From NCBI GenBank assembly GCA_002701385.1, contig NZVD01000079.1:1-64000 (forward strand): DNA of 64,000 nt. Reading direction: 5' to 3'. A model generated the notes under the pieces. The model worked only from the letters and a program-made list of their open reading frames with translations, was not told the DNA's origin and did not search any database. This document shows positions 28,801 to 36,799 of the stretch, piece by piece (position 1 is the first letter of the stretch; the number at the start of each line of letters is the position of its first letter). The stretch comes from Rhodopirellula sp. (lineage in GTDB: Bacteria > Planctomycetota > Planctomycetia > Pirellulales > Pirellulaceae). Position numbers and translations under genes: made by a program.

Positions 28801-29128
28801 CGTTTAATTCGCCATAGCGGAAAATGATCTTTTCCGTTCCTTCACTGATCGGAGTGATTAGCCCATCGGCTGACACGGCGACGTGTTTTGGATTTCCTTC
28901 CACGACAGCCATCCGAGTTAAGTCAGCGATTTGCCCACTTTCCAAATGACCTAGAATTAGTACCTGACGGTAGTCCTGACTGCTAGTGAGTTCGATCGAC
29001 TTGGGAAAGACTTCCACTGCCTGAATCGTCAGCCCTGCAGGAAGCGATTCCACGGCAGTGTCTTCGACTGCACTTAAAAGTCCACTGAAAATATATAGTA
29101 ATGCGAAGGAAAGGCTTAGCTTCTTCAT
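25826..29128 (-). CDS. Large secreted DUF1549/DUF1553 protein with Ig-like and c-type haem motifs
   Basis: 1100 residues with a signal peptide ([20 protein letters not shown]). Residues 30-115 are a bacterial Ig-like region. A cytochrome-like segment carries CNAGTCHG (Cys139, Cys144, His145), a CX4CH spacing. A second Ig-like piece (about 230-315) is followed by DUF1549 ([19 protein letters not shown]...) containing CNKCHDHP (Cys489, Cys492, His493), a normal CXXCH. DUF1553 follows ([35 protein letters not shown]...), and a C-terminal region resembles a carbohydrate-binding or discoidin fold (about 860-1030). Such proteins are a planctomycete hallmark with no proven activity; a role with redox or polymer degradation is presumed. 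It is paired with the WD40/cytochrome protein 65 bases upstream. Confidence 0.9.
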   Translation of the reverse strand: [1100 protein letters not shown]

Positions 29129-29193
29129 GATGACTGGGGAGCCCTTAAGACATTCTGTGTTTGAGTAGTTGAAACAAATTGCCGTGTCAGTGT

Positions 29194-30627
29194 TTATTCT
29201 TCAGCAGCACCGGCAACTGCAGTTTGTATCGTCACGGGGACAAATGATTTAATAATCTTGCCAGTCGCCGCTTCAATTAGGTGGACTTCACCGCCAAATC
29301 CTGCTGCGGCGACGGTGTTGCCATTGGGGTGAAAGGCAACGGAGAAAATCCCTCCGTCAAGATCGACCGAAGATAACTCCTTGCCGTCTTCGTAGTTAGC
29401 CACTTTGACTTGTCCGACACCATTAAAACTACTGCCGGAAACCACTTTCGTTCCATCTTTGCTGAACTGGGTACTGAAAATCCGTCCTTGCAAGGCGGGG
29501 TAAGCTCGGATGAGATTGAAATCGTCACCGATCTTACGTGCCTTGTCACGGAACATCTTATAGACTTTCGGCACGCCATCCGCTCCACCGCAAAGTAATT
29601 CATCTTTCGTTGGATGGCGGTCAACACTGTTAAGTCCGCCTTTTAAGGCGCCTGGCGTGATACTGGTTACGTTGTCGATAAACCGTTGCGTAGGGACATT
29701 GATGAGCTTCATACTACGGTCTCGACTTACCGTCACAAGGTGGTCACCGTTTACTGAGAAAACGGTATCGAGGACCCATCCATCATGAGCTCCGTTAAAG
29801 AGCACTTCCTTACCATCCTCAACGTTTAATGCGTGGGATGTATTGTCCGGGCAACCGTAGGAGATCAGTTTTCCATCGGGTGACCAGTTAGCCCCGTACA
29901 AGGTGTCATAACCGATCGTCTTGGCGAAAAGTAAACTGTTGTCGCTGACGTTCCAAACCTGCAGTTCACCCATCCGCCCGGGGGATCCTCCAGTCACAGC
30001 GATTTTTGTTGAGTCAGGAGAGAACCGAGCCGTTTCAATGCGTTCGGACATTCCGACCAACCTTGCTGCCAGCCCACTCCCGTCAGAGTGATGAATCAGT
30101 ACTTCGTGGTATCCGGAGACAGCTAGGTATTTTCCATCCGGTGAGAAATGCAGTGACGTGATAACTGGTGCTGCATTGTAGACCGGAGGGTTATCGGCAG
30201 AAAACTTAGGTTGAGTAGATGCCGGAGCATCATTTTCGGCGCCCTGTTCAATCCACTTGCGGACCAGATCAACTTCGACACTAGATAGTGGCTTCGTGCC
30301 TTTGGGCATTTCAGCTTCACCATCGACTGGTGTGATCAGACTGATCAGGTAACTTTCATCCGGTTTCCCCGGTACGATTGCCGCTTCCTGAGATTCTCCT
30401 CCTCGGAGAAGCTGACTAAAGTCAGTCATGACATACTCGCCGCCCTTTTTGGCTGGCTGATGGCACCCCTGACAGTGGCTTTGGAAAATAGGACGAATAT
30501 CTTTGTAGTAGCTTACGCCGGACTCGGCAGGACTCGCTTGGTCGTCAGCCATTAGCGAGACGTTCAAAGCACACAGGGAAAAGAGTGTGGTGGCTGTAAG
30601 GAAATGAGTAAAACGGCGAGAGGACAC
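29194..30627 (-). CDS. Secreted cytochrome c / WD40-repeat fusion protein
   Basis: 477 residues from GTG 30627. Signal peptide MSSRRFTHFLTATTLFSLCALNVSLMA. A planctomycete cytochrome c domain follows: YYKDIRPIFQSHCQGCHQPAKKGG with Cys52, Cys55, His56 as the CXXCH haem site, and EAEMPKGTKPLSS with a candidate axial Met. From residue 155 there are six or seven WD40-like blades (SLHFSPDGKYLAVSG, ARFSPDSTKIAVTGG, NWSPDGKLISYG, VFSVNGDHLVTVSRDRSMKLIN, QFSKDGTKVVSG, AFHPNGNTVAAAGFGGEVHLIE). It is likely periplasmic and acts with the DUF1549 protein encoded next. The start codon is weakly supported by a ribosome site but no in-frame alternative keeps the signal peptide. Confidence 0.88.
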   Translation of the reverse strand: MSSRRFTHFLTATTLFSLCALNVSLMADDQASPAESGVSYYKDIRPIFQSHCQGCHQPAKKGGEYVMTDFSQLLRGGESQEAAIVPGKPDESYLISLITPVDGEAEMPKGTKPLSSVEVDLVRKWIEQGAENDAPASTQPKFSADNPPVYNAAPVITSLHFSPDGKYLAVSGYHEVLIHHSDGSGLAARLVGMSERIETARFSPDSTKIAVTGGSPGRMGELQVWNVSDNSLLFAKTIGYDTLYGANWSPDGKLISYGCPDNTSHALNVEDGKEVLFNGAHDGWVLDTVFSVNGDHLVTVSRDRSMKLINVPTQRFIDNVTSITPGALKGGLNSVDRHPTKDELLCGGADGVPKVYKMFRDKARKIGDDFNLIRAYPALQGRIFSTQFSKDGTKVVSGSSFNGVGQVKVANYEDGKELSSVDLDGGIFSVAFHPNGNTVAAAGFGGEVHLIEAATGKIIKSFVPVTIQTAVAGAAEE

Positions 30628-30850
30628 AGGTTAGACGCTTCTATTAAGTGGAATAAAATACGAAAACAACACGGGAATCGACTCTTTAATATACCCAGAA
30701 AATGAGGGTTTCACAATTAAACAGTACACCATAGTGACATATCAGGAATTGAAAAACTCACCAAAATAGTATGTCATTTTGCGTTAATTGTTATCACGAA
30801 TTCTGGTGGATTATTAAGCTACGAATGTTTTTTAAAAAAGGGGAGAAAGT
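30628..30850. promoter_or_regulatory. Divergent promoter region
   Basis: This 223-bp A/T-rich spacer separates the divergent WD40/cytochrome gene (minus) and an ECF sigma factor gene (plus) and must hold both promoters. GGGGAGAAAGT at 30840-30850 is the ribosome site of the sigma gene. I cannot assign -35/-10 boxes with confidence. Confidence 0.5.
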
Positions 30851-31411
30851 ATGACTGATTCTTCACATGCTGATATATCCGACTCGATTTGTCAGTGGCT
30901 TACCAAAGAATTAACAGGGTTGGCACGCGTCTCTACCAATGTCGCACTAGCACGGCAATTTGATTCGGTCGATTTAGTTCAAATGACGTGGCAGTCGGTA
31001 TTAAGGAATCACCGAAGTGTGTTGCGAAGCTGGAAACGCGACCGCATTCGAGCTTTTCTACGAGGGATTATGGTCAATAAACTCAGGCAAGTTCATCGCG
31101 ATTATCTGGATGTTGAGAAGCGGGATATGCGGAGGGAATTACGACTTGAGTTGGATATCGACTCAGACAACCAGTCCAACCAACTGTTACAGCAGCATGA
31201 TTCTCGGGAGTGTCGCTCTCAAAGCCATGTCGTCTTCGTACAGAAGATGCTCATTGAGCTAGAAGGAGCCGAACGGGAAGTTCTGGTACTTAAATTAAAA
31301 GGGTTCTCCAATGCCCAAATCTCTTCCAGCTTGGGATTGCATCGCCGTAGCGTACAAAAGGCGATCCAGAGAATCCGAACTAGGTTTGAGAATCGATGGC
31401 GAAATAACTAA
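30851..31411 (+). CDS. ECF-type RNA polymerase sigma factor
   Basis: 186 residues, ATG with a strong ribosome site. Region 2: ALARQFDSVDLVQMTWQSVLRNHRSVLRSWKRDRIRAFLRGIMVNKL. Region 4: LIELEGAEREVLVLKLKGFSNAQISSSLGLHRRSVQKAIQRIRTRF, a helix-turn-helix that contacts the -35 box. No anti-sigma factor or kinase is encoded next to it. The divergent WD40/cytochrome-DUF1549-ABC operon is a natural candidate target, but that is inference. The beta-CASP nuclease gene follows after 61 bases and is probably co-transcribed. Confidence 0.9.
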   Translation: MTDSSHADISDSICQWLTKELTGLARVSTNVALARQFDSVDLVQMTWQSVLRNHRSVLRSWKRDRIRAFLRGIMVNKLRQVHRDYLDVEKRDMRRELRLELDIDSDNQSNQLLQQHDSRECRSQSHVVFVQKMLIELEGAEREVLVLKLKGFSNAQISSSLGLHRRSVQKAIQRIRTRFENRWRNN

Positions 31412-31472
31412 TAATGGAAGCAATGGTGAAAGGCCCGGGCGATATTTACAACGATTATGGAGTTTGCTTTTG

Positions 31473-32876
31473 ATGAGAATTCACTTCTTAGGCGCTAATC
31501 GCCAGGTGACCGGTTCCTGTTATTGTCTGGAAGCTGCAGGTCAGCGGTTACTGGTTGATTGCGGATTGTATCAGGAACGTCCCTATCTGCATCGAAACTG
31601 GGAACCTTTGCCAATTGCCGCTGAATCTCTCAATGCGATGGTGCTAACGCATGCTCATATCGATCATATTGGGCTGTTACCGAGACGCGTTTCAGAAGGA
31701 TTAAATGCTCCATTAGTCATGACTCGTCCGACCGCCGCCTTAGCTGATATTATGTTGCGTGATTCAGCAAAAATTCAGTCAGAAGATGCCAAGCAAAAGA
31801 AAAAGCGGCATAAACGCGAGGGCCGCACCCCACCGCACGAAGTTGTTCCTCTTTATACCGAAGAGGACGTCGAACGTACTTTGCCCATGATTGAAGCAGC
31901 TCCCTATAACCAACCTCAGTCGTTGTGCGGAGGTGTTTTTAATGTGCGTTTTAAAGAAGCCGGGCATATTCTCGGTTCGTCCATGCTTGAGATTGATGTT
32001 TTCGAAAACGGCGAGAACCAAAAAGTTATATTCTCAGGTGATATTGGCCAGTGGGATAAACCCATTATTCGTGACCCGACTATGTTTGATCAGGCAGATT
32101 ATGTGGTTATGGAGTCGACTTATGGAGACCGTAATCACAAAGACTATGGAGGCTGTGAGGATCAGTTAGCGGATGTGGTTAACCGAACCATCGACCGCGG
32201 CGGTAACGTCATTATTCCGACCTTTGCCGTGGAACGCAGTCAGGAACTAATTTATCACTTGAGTCGACTCAATCAGTATGGACGGATGCCCCAAGTCCCG
32301 GTCTTCCTTGATAGTCCGATGGCGGTTGATGTGACGCGAGTCTTTCAACAACACAAAGACTGCTTTGATCAGGATGCCTGGGATATGGTGATCGAAGGGA
32401 AGTCTATTTTGGATTTTCCCGGTATGCAGCTCTGCCGCTCGCGACAGGAATCCAAGATGATCAATGAGTGCAATCAACCATGTATCATCATGTCGACCTC
32501 GGGAATGTGTAATGCCGGACGGATTAAATACCATCTTCGGAGCAACATCTCTGACGCCCGCAATTCAATTGTCTTTGTAGGCTACCAAGCTCACGGAACG
32601 CTCGGGCGAGTCATCTCAAGTGGTACCAATCCAGTTCGAATCCACGGACGAGAATACGAGGTACGTGCGGAGATAGTCCAATTATCTGGATTTTCCGGCC
32701 ACACAGATCAACAGGGGTTGATGGATTGGGTGGGGAATTTCAAACAGACGCCTAAAAAAGTGTTTTTATGTCACGGAGATGAAGATGCCGCTCAGGAATT
32801 GTCCGATAGGATTTCCAATGAATATCAACTAGATGTGGTAATCCCAGAATTCCAACAGACTATCGAGTTGCTCTAG
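31473..32876 (+). CDS. MBL-fold beta-CASP RNA-processing nuclease
   Basis: 467 residues from ATG 31473 with GGAG 11 bases upstream; the frame is open further upstream but overlaps the sigma factor gene. Metallo-beta-lactamase motif HAHIDH (residues 60-65), plus GHILGSSMLEI, FSGDIG and the C-terminal GFSGHTDQ. The beta-CASP cap is present (MESTYGDR, IPTFAVERSQELIYHL, SPMAVDVT, IIMSTSGMCNAGRI). A Lys/Arg-rich insertion (KQKKKRHKREGR, about residues 105-120) may bind RNA. The family includes CPSF73-type endonucleases and RNase J. It is likely an RNA endonuclease or 5'-3' exonuclease with two zinc ions, cytoplasmic. Confidence 0.93.
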   Translation: MRIHFLGANRQVTGSCYCLEAAGQRLLVDCGLYQERPYLHRNWEPLPIAAESLNAMVLTHAHIDHIGLLPRRVSEGLNAPLVMTRPTAALADIMLRDSAKIQSEDAKQKKKRHKREGRTPPHEVVPLYTEEDVERTLPMIEAAPYNQPQSLCGGVFNVRFKEAGHILGSSMLEIDVFENGENQKVIFSGDIGQWDKPIIRDPTMFDQADYVVMESTYGDRNHKDYGGCEDQLADVVNRTIDRGGNVIIPTFAVERSQELIYHLSRLNQYGRMPQVPVFLDSPMAVDVTRVFQQHKDCFDQDAWDMVIEGKSILDFPGMQLCRSRQESKMINECNQPCIIMSTSGMCNAGRIKYHLRSNISDARNSIVFVGYQAHGTLGRVISSGTNPVRIHGREYEVRAEIVQLSGFSGHTDQQGLMDWVGNFKQTPKKVFLCHGDEDAAQELSDRISNEYQLDVVIPEFQQTIELL

Positions 32877-32951
32877 TTGCTTGCTGATTAGAATAGACTA
32901 GCGTGGCAAACAAGAGATTCAGCATTCTTCTAACAGAGAACATGCAGACCC

Positions 32952-33521
32952 ATGGCAGATTGGTATTATCAGACGGAAAAAGGGACAGAAGCCGGTCCAA
33001 TATCAAACTCAGAACTCAAGAATCTTGTGAGCAGTGGAGCTGTGACTCCTGCGACATTGCTGCGTAAGGATGATGCCAAGTGGGTCAAGGCGTCGGCAGT
33101 TGGCGGCTTATTTGAAGCGGTTCAGGAAGAAGAGGTACGTAATGTTTGTCCGTACTGTAATGCCACAGTTATTCGAGTACCTGGAAAGTGCCCCTCGTGC
33201 AATCGTGAGATCACGGTTTCGTTAAAAACTAGAGCCAGTCAACAAAGAGGGCCGGCTCCGAATTCGCAGGATGCCAGTGCTGTCGATTCTATGAATCCCA
33301 TTCTTCGGAAGGAGTCTCTGACGGAACGACGCTACATTGTAATATTCGCTATCCTCTGTACTTTGCATCTTCCCATTGGCGCCTGGTTGTTGCATGCGAT
33401 CGAGGATGGTTATACAACTTTATCCTGGTGCGTCGGTGGAATTCTAGTCGTGATTAATGTCGCGGCGGTCATCACGTTTTTGCGTGCTAGGAAAATGGCG
33501 CAGCAGGAAATACAATCCTGA
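32952..33521 (+). CDS. GYF_2-domain protein with zinc ribbon and two membrane helices
   Basis: 189 residues. The N-terminal GYF_2 (DUF4339) domain is WYYQTEKGTEAGPISNSELKNLVSSGAVTPATLLRKDDAKWVKAS. Then a short zinc ribbon, CPYCNATVIRVPGKCPSC (residues 67-84), a variable linker, and two transmembrane helices at about 127-147 and 158-178. The C-terminus is short and basic. GYF_2 domains occur in many bacterial membrane proteins as presumed adaptor modules; no enzymatic function is known. Its stop lies four bases from that of the convergent ABC permease gene. Confidence 0.88.
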   Translation: MADWYYQTEKGTEAGPISNSELKNLVSSGAVTPATLLRKDDAKWVKASAVGGLFEAVQEEEVRNVCPYCNATVIRVPGKCPSCNREITVSLKTRASQQRGPAPNSQDASAVDSMNPILRKESLTERRYIVIFAILCTLHLPIGAWLLHAIEDGYTTLSWCVGGILVVINVAAVITFLRARKMAQQEIQS

Positions 33522-33525
33522 CTTC

Positions 33526-34443
33526 TTACAGCGTTTCACCGACGTGGTATTCGCGATTTCTCAATAAGATATTGGCGGCAAAAAGAAAACTGAAAGTAAG
33601 AAGACCGACAAAGATTAAATCCCAACTTGTTGAGCTTTGACTTAAAAAATTAGGATTTTCGAACAACGCTTTCAGGACCGGTTGTTCGAATTCGAGTCCC
33701 ATAATTCGGACGTAGATACTACGCAGATAGAAATTGAGAGTTAATCCATTCGCCACGACCGGCAGAAACGAAATAATCACCTCTACGATTAGTGTGTAGA
33801 TGATTGCGATAATCATTGGCCGTTTATACATAATAGTCCCCAGCAGACAAAATAATGAGGAATAACAGATGCTGCTAAGGGCGACAATGCAAACTAATGC
33901 CAGCCAAAGTGGATAACCTTGACTGGCATTGAGGTCTTCGGTCTTAGTATTAAGTGATAATTCAGTATTTTCTGTAATTGTCTCTTCTGAGTCTGGTGAG
34001 GTAACTGAAGGGGCAAGCGTATCAACTGTTTCAAAGGGTTGAGGAAAGTCGATATTAAGTTGATTAAGGCTTGTGGACGGGAAGATTATTGCAATGGCAA
34101 GGAGGCCTGCTATTAGCGATCGGGTAACTGCTACAAGGTATTTGCCGAACATGATGGCAGTGCGCCCGTAAGGTCGAGTCGCTACATATGGCCACAAGTT
34201 CCCTTCCAATTCCGCACTTAGGTAAGGTGTCATCGCCACGAGTATGGTTATTAGGCAAACTGCGCCCGGAATCATTGCTGCCAAGATCGTTGCTGACAAA
34301 TCAAGCGTTGTGACAAAGTATTTATCAATCAGCAATTGTAAAATTGTCGGAAAGAGAATTACAAAAAGCCAGAATATCGTCGTGCCGATACCAAAAGATT
34401 TTCTTAGCTCATATCTAAAAACTGTCAAACTACTGGAAATCAT
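33526..34443 (-). CDS. ABC-2 type transporter permease (last gene of a four-gene operon)
   Basis: 305 residues with about six membrane helices and a large acidic loop (about residues 135-180, SVTSPDSEETITENTELSLNT). N-terminus MISSSLTVFRYELRKSFGIGTTIFWLF, then YLSAELEGNLWPYVATRPYGRTAIMFGKYLVAV, the usual coupling region of ABC-2 permeases. It follows its presumed ATPase gene by 16 bases. The substrate is unknown. Confidence 0.87.
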   Translation of the reverse strand: MISSSLTVFRYELRKSFGIGTTIFWLFVILFPTILQLLIDKYFVTTLDLSATILAAMIPGAVCLITILVAMTPYLSAELEGNLWPYVATRPYGRTAIMFGKYLVAVTRSLIAGLLAIAIIFPSTSLNQLNIDFPQPFETVDTLAPSVTSPDSEETITENTELSLNTKTEDLNASQGYPLWLALVCIVALSSICYSSLFCLLGTIMYKRPMIIAIIYTLIVEVIISFLPVVANGLTLNFYLRSIYVRIMGLEFEQPVLKALFENPNFLSQSSTSWDLIFVGLLTFSFLFAANILLRNREYHVGETL

Positions 34444-34459
34444 CTTTAATCTGCCTCCT

Positions 34460-35395
34460 CTAAGATTCCCCTCGATGCAAATTCAGCAGCTTTTCAAAAA
34501 CCGAATCTAGTGAGTCGTCGTCACTTTCCATTTCAACAATCCTCAGTTTTTGTTCAATCAGAATGCTAGGTAGAGCCCTATAAAAATCATTAGGAGCTGT
34601 AGTTCTCACATCAATTCCACCTTGGTCTTCGTGGAAATCAATACCAATGATATGCTCGAGAGATTGGAGTGTTACTGCAATTTGGGGTGCGTCAGGTGTA
34701 CGAATCCAGATCTTCTTTGGTACGTTTTTCATTAGTTTATGAATTTCTTGAATCGTTCCTGATGCCAGTAAACGACCAGTCATCGTAAGCAGAAAACTGT
34801 CACAGATAGATTCTAACTCATGGAGGATATGGCTAGAAATCAGTAAGCCACGTCCTTCTTCTACCCAATTGGTAAGTATTGTCGTCAGCTCGAACCGTGC
34901 AATTGGATCTAGCCCAGCGAACGGTTCATCCAGCAGGAGTAACTCAGGTTCATGGGCAATCGCCTGAGCAATTTTGCAACGTTGCTTCATACCCCGAGAA
35001 TATTGATCGATTCCGCGTTCACGATCCGTTCCGGAGAGTCCTACTCGATCTAAAGCCTTATGGGCCATGTCCACAGCTACTTTATGACGGAATCCGAGCA
35101 TTTCCGTATATAACGTTACCCATTCCAATCCCGTAGTTTTGGTTTGCAAAATATCTAAAGCACTAGAAAAGCCAATCCGTTTCATGAGGACATTGTTTTT
35201 CCATGGCCTTTCTCCCAAAACTTCAACTTGACCAACAGTTGGTTTCAATTGACCTGTAATCAGATTTAGTAGAGTTGTTTTTCCAGATCCATTGGGACCT
35301 AAGAGGCCATAAGCTCCTTTGGGTAAGTCCACGCTCATATCGTTAACACCAATGACGATGCCGTACAGCTTTGTGAGGTTTGAGATTTTAAGCAT
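34460..35395 (-). CDS. ABC transporter ATP-binding protein
   Basis: 311 residues. Walker A GPNGSGKTT at 33-41, signature YSRGMKQRCKIAQAIAHEP, Walker B LLLLDEPFAGLDP and switch His in SSHILHELESICD. A C-terminal domain of about 90 residues follows (KIWIRTPDAPQIAVTLQSLEHIIGIDF). It pairs with the permease gene immediately downstream. The whole four-gene set (ATPase, permease, ATPase, permease) is tightly packed, suggesting one exporter built from two half-systems or two related exporters. Confidence 0.93.
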   Translation of the reverse strand: MLKISNLTKLYGIVIGVNDMSVDLPKGAYGLLGPNGSGKTTLLNLITGQLKPTVGQVEVLGERPWKNNVLMKRIGFSSALDILQTKTTGLEWVTLYTEMLGFRHKVAVDMAHKALDRVGLSGTDRERGIDQYSRGMKQRCKIAQAIAHEPELLLLDEPFAGLDPIARFELTTILTNWVEEGRGLLISSHILHELESICDSFLLTMTGRLLASGTIQEIHKLMKNVPKKIWIRTPDAPQIAVTLQSLEHIIGIDFHEDQGGIDVRTTAPNDFYRALPSILIEQKLRIVEMESDDDSLDSVFEKLLNLHRGES

Positions 35396-35410
35396 GGTGC
35401 AGAATCTGGC

Positions 35411-36799
35411 TTATACTCGGATAGGTGAAGTAATTCTCCGGCGGAGTATTGCTAGACAAATAATACAGACTATTCCTACGACTAAGAACGATACATCAAT
35501 ATTACCGACTTCTCTATCAATACCAAAAACAGACGATTGTAAGTTTTCCAGTGTTTTCATGGGGGACAGCCAACTCCAATTTCCAGCCTGTCGAGCTTCG
35601 GCTTCAAATAAGCTTTTAGAAAACGTATTTGCTGAATCGTTTGCGTTCATGGTCACTCTAAACTCAGTTTCCATCCATGTAAGTAACTCGTACCCCAATT
35701 GTCCGAGAATCCAGATAGAAAACCATCCAAAGGAAGCAAGACGACTCTCACGCGTAAGTGAACTTAACATCAATGCAAACAAAGTTGTTGGAATGCACAG
35801 GATCATACTTGCGATGATTATTTTTATGGGCAAAGTCCAGGTAACATATAAAACCGAAATGTCTGGCGATAATGAAATACCTACGATGTAAAGTAGCAAT
35901 GCCGGCATCGTGGTTAATCCCGCCAGAAAAGTCCAAACGATTGCACATTTTCCAAGAAGATATTGGGACGGTGCGATAGGTCGAGAGTAATACAGCAGGA
36001 AGGAACGATTCTTCATGTCCCGACTTATCAACTTAGGAGCGATCATTCCAATTAAGATGATTACCGAGAAAGCTTGTGGAAGGCCAAGGAAAAGAAATAG
36101 TACTTCTGACCATAACGCCGGTCTTAGATAATCAACAAGTTCTGCAAATTCGATCACTTCACTGTTGTTTAAATCGTAGTCGAGAAGTTCTTTGGCAACA
36201 GTTTGGGCATAGGTCATTTTTTCCATTGAAAGCTTGTAACGCGGCACCGCAGGGCCTCTTCGATTAAGCTGAATGGAGCGGCGTAATGTGTTTAAATTCT
36301 TATTGTTAAGGAAGGTCAATGCTGCCCGCAGTTGTTGGTCAGACATATTGGAGATGAATTGAAGATCTTTGACCTCGAAGTCGATCCCCGATCTCATGAA
36401 TTGTCTAACGCCTTTGCTCGAAGGGACGTTACCTAATTCCTCCTTACCACTTTCAAGGAAGTTCGAGAATAGATCGTTTACTCCGTTAGCCAGCTTAGAA
36501 ATCTGAGTTAACTCCATCAAGTTTCTAATTTCTGGTCGTTGATAAACAAAGCCTGAGACGGCAAATCTTCCAATATTCGCGGGGAAATCATCCGAGTCGA
36601 TATCTTGAATTGATTGTTCCACCATGAACAATATAAAGCCCATTACAAAAACTGGTATCCAGGCGGCAATAAAGATTCGCTGTAACCATTTGCTACGCCA
36701 AGCAACACTTATGCCGAAGCTCGCAATAGTTTTCCATTGTCCACTATTGTTCTTAGGTTCTAGTCGCCACTGGCGGTAACCTAGATTATTGATTCCCAC
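35411..36799 (-). CDS. ABC-2 type transporter permease (large)
   Basis: 462 residues from GTG 36799. GGGAG lies 6 bases upstream, which makes this start better than the frame's first codon at 36832, deeper inside the ATPase gene. It overlaps that gene's end by 14 bases. The first helix (WLQRIFIAAWIPVFVMGFILFMV) is followed by a large extracytoplasmic domain (about residues 75-225) and then five further helices with SRDMKNRSFLLYYSRPIAPSQYLLGK as the coupling region. The big loop is unusual among ABC-2 permeases and may bind cargo. The substrate is unknown. Confidence 0.85.
   Translation of the reverse strand: MGINNLGYRQWRLEPKNNSGQWKTIASFGISVAWRSKWLQRIFIAAWIPVFVMGFILFMVEQSIQDIDSDDFPANIGRFAVSGFVYQRPEIRNLMELTQISKLANGVNDLFSNFLESGKEELGNVPSSKGVRQFMRSGIDFEVKDLQFISNMSDQQLRAALTFLNNKNLNTLRRSIQLNRRGPAVPRYKLSMEKMTYAQTVAKELLDYDLNNSEVIEFAELVDYLRPALWSEVLFLFLGLPQAFSVIILIGMIAPKLISRDMKNRSFLLYYSRPIAPSQYLLGKCAIVWTFLAGLTTMPALLLYIVGISLSPDISVLYVTWTLPIKIIIASMILCIPTTLFALMLSSLTRESRLASFGWFSIWILGQLGYELLTWMETEFRVTMNANDSANTFSKSLFEAEARQAGNWSWLSPMKTLENLQSSVFGIDREVGNIDVSFLVVGIVCIICLAILRRRITSPIRV

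Noticed and set aside
35319-35891. Plus-strand frame of 190 codons inside the ABC operon
   Set aside because: It overlaps confident minus-strand ABC transporter genes and has no family resemblance.
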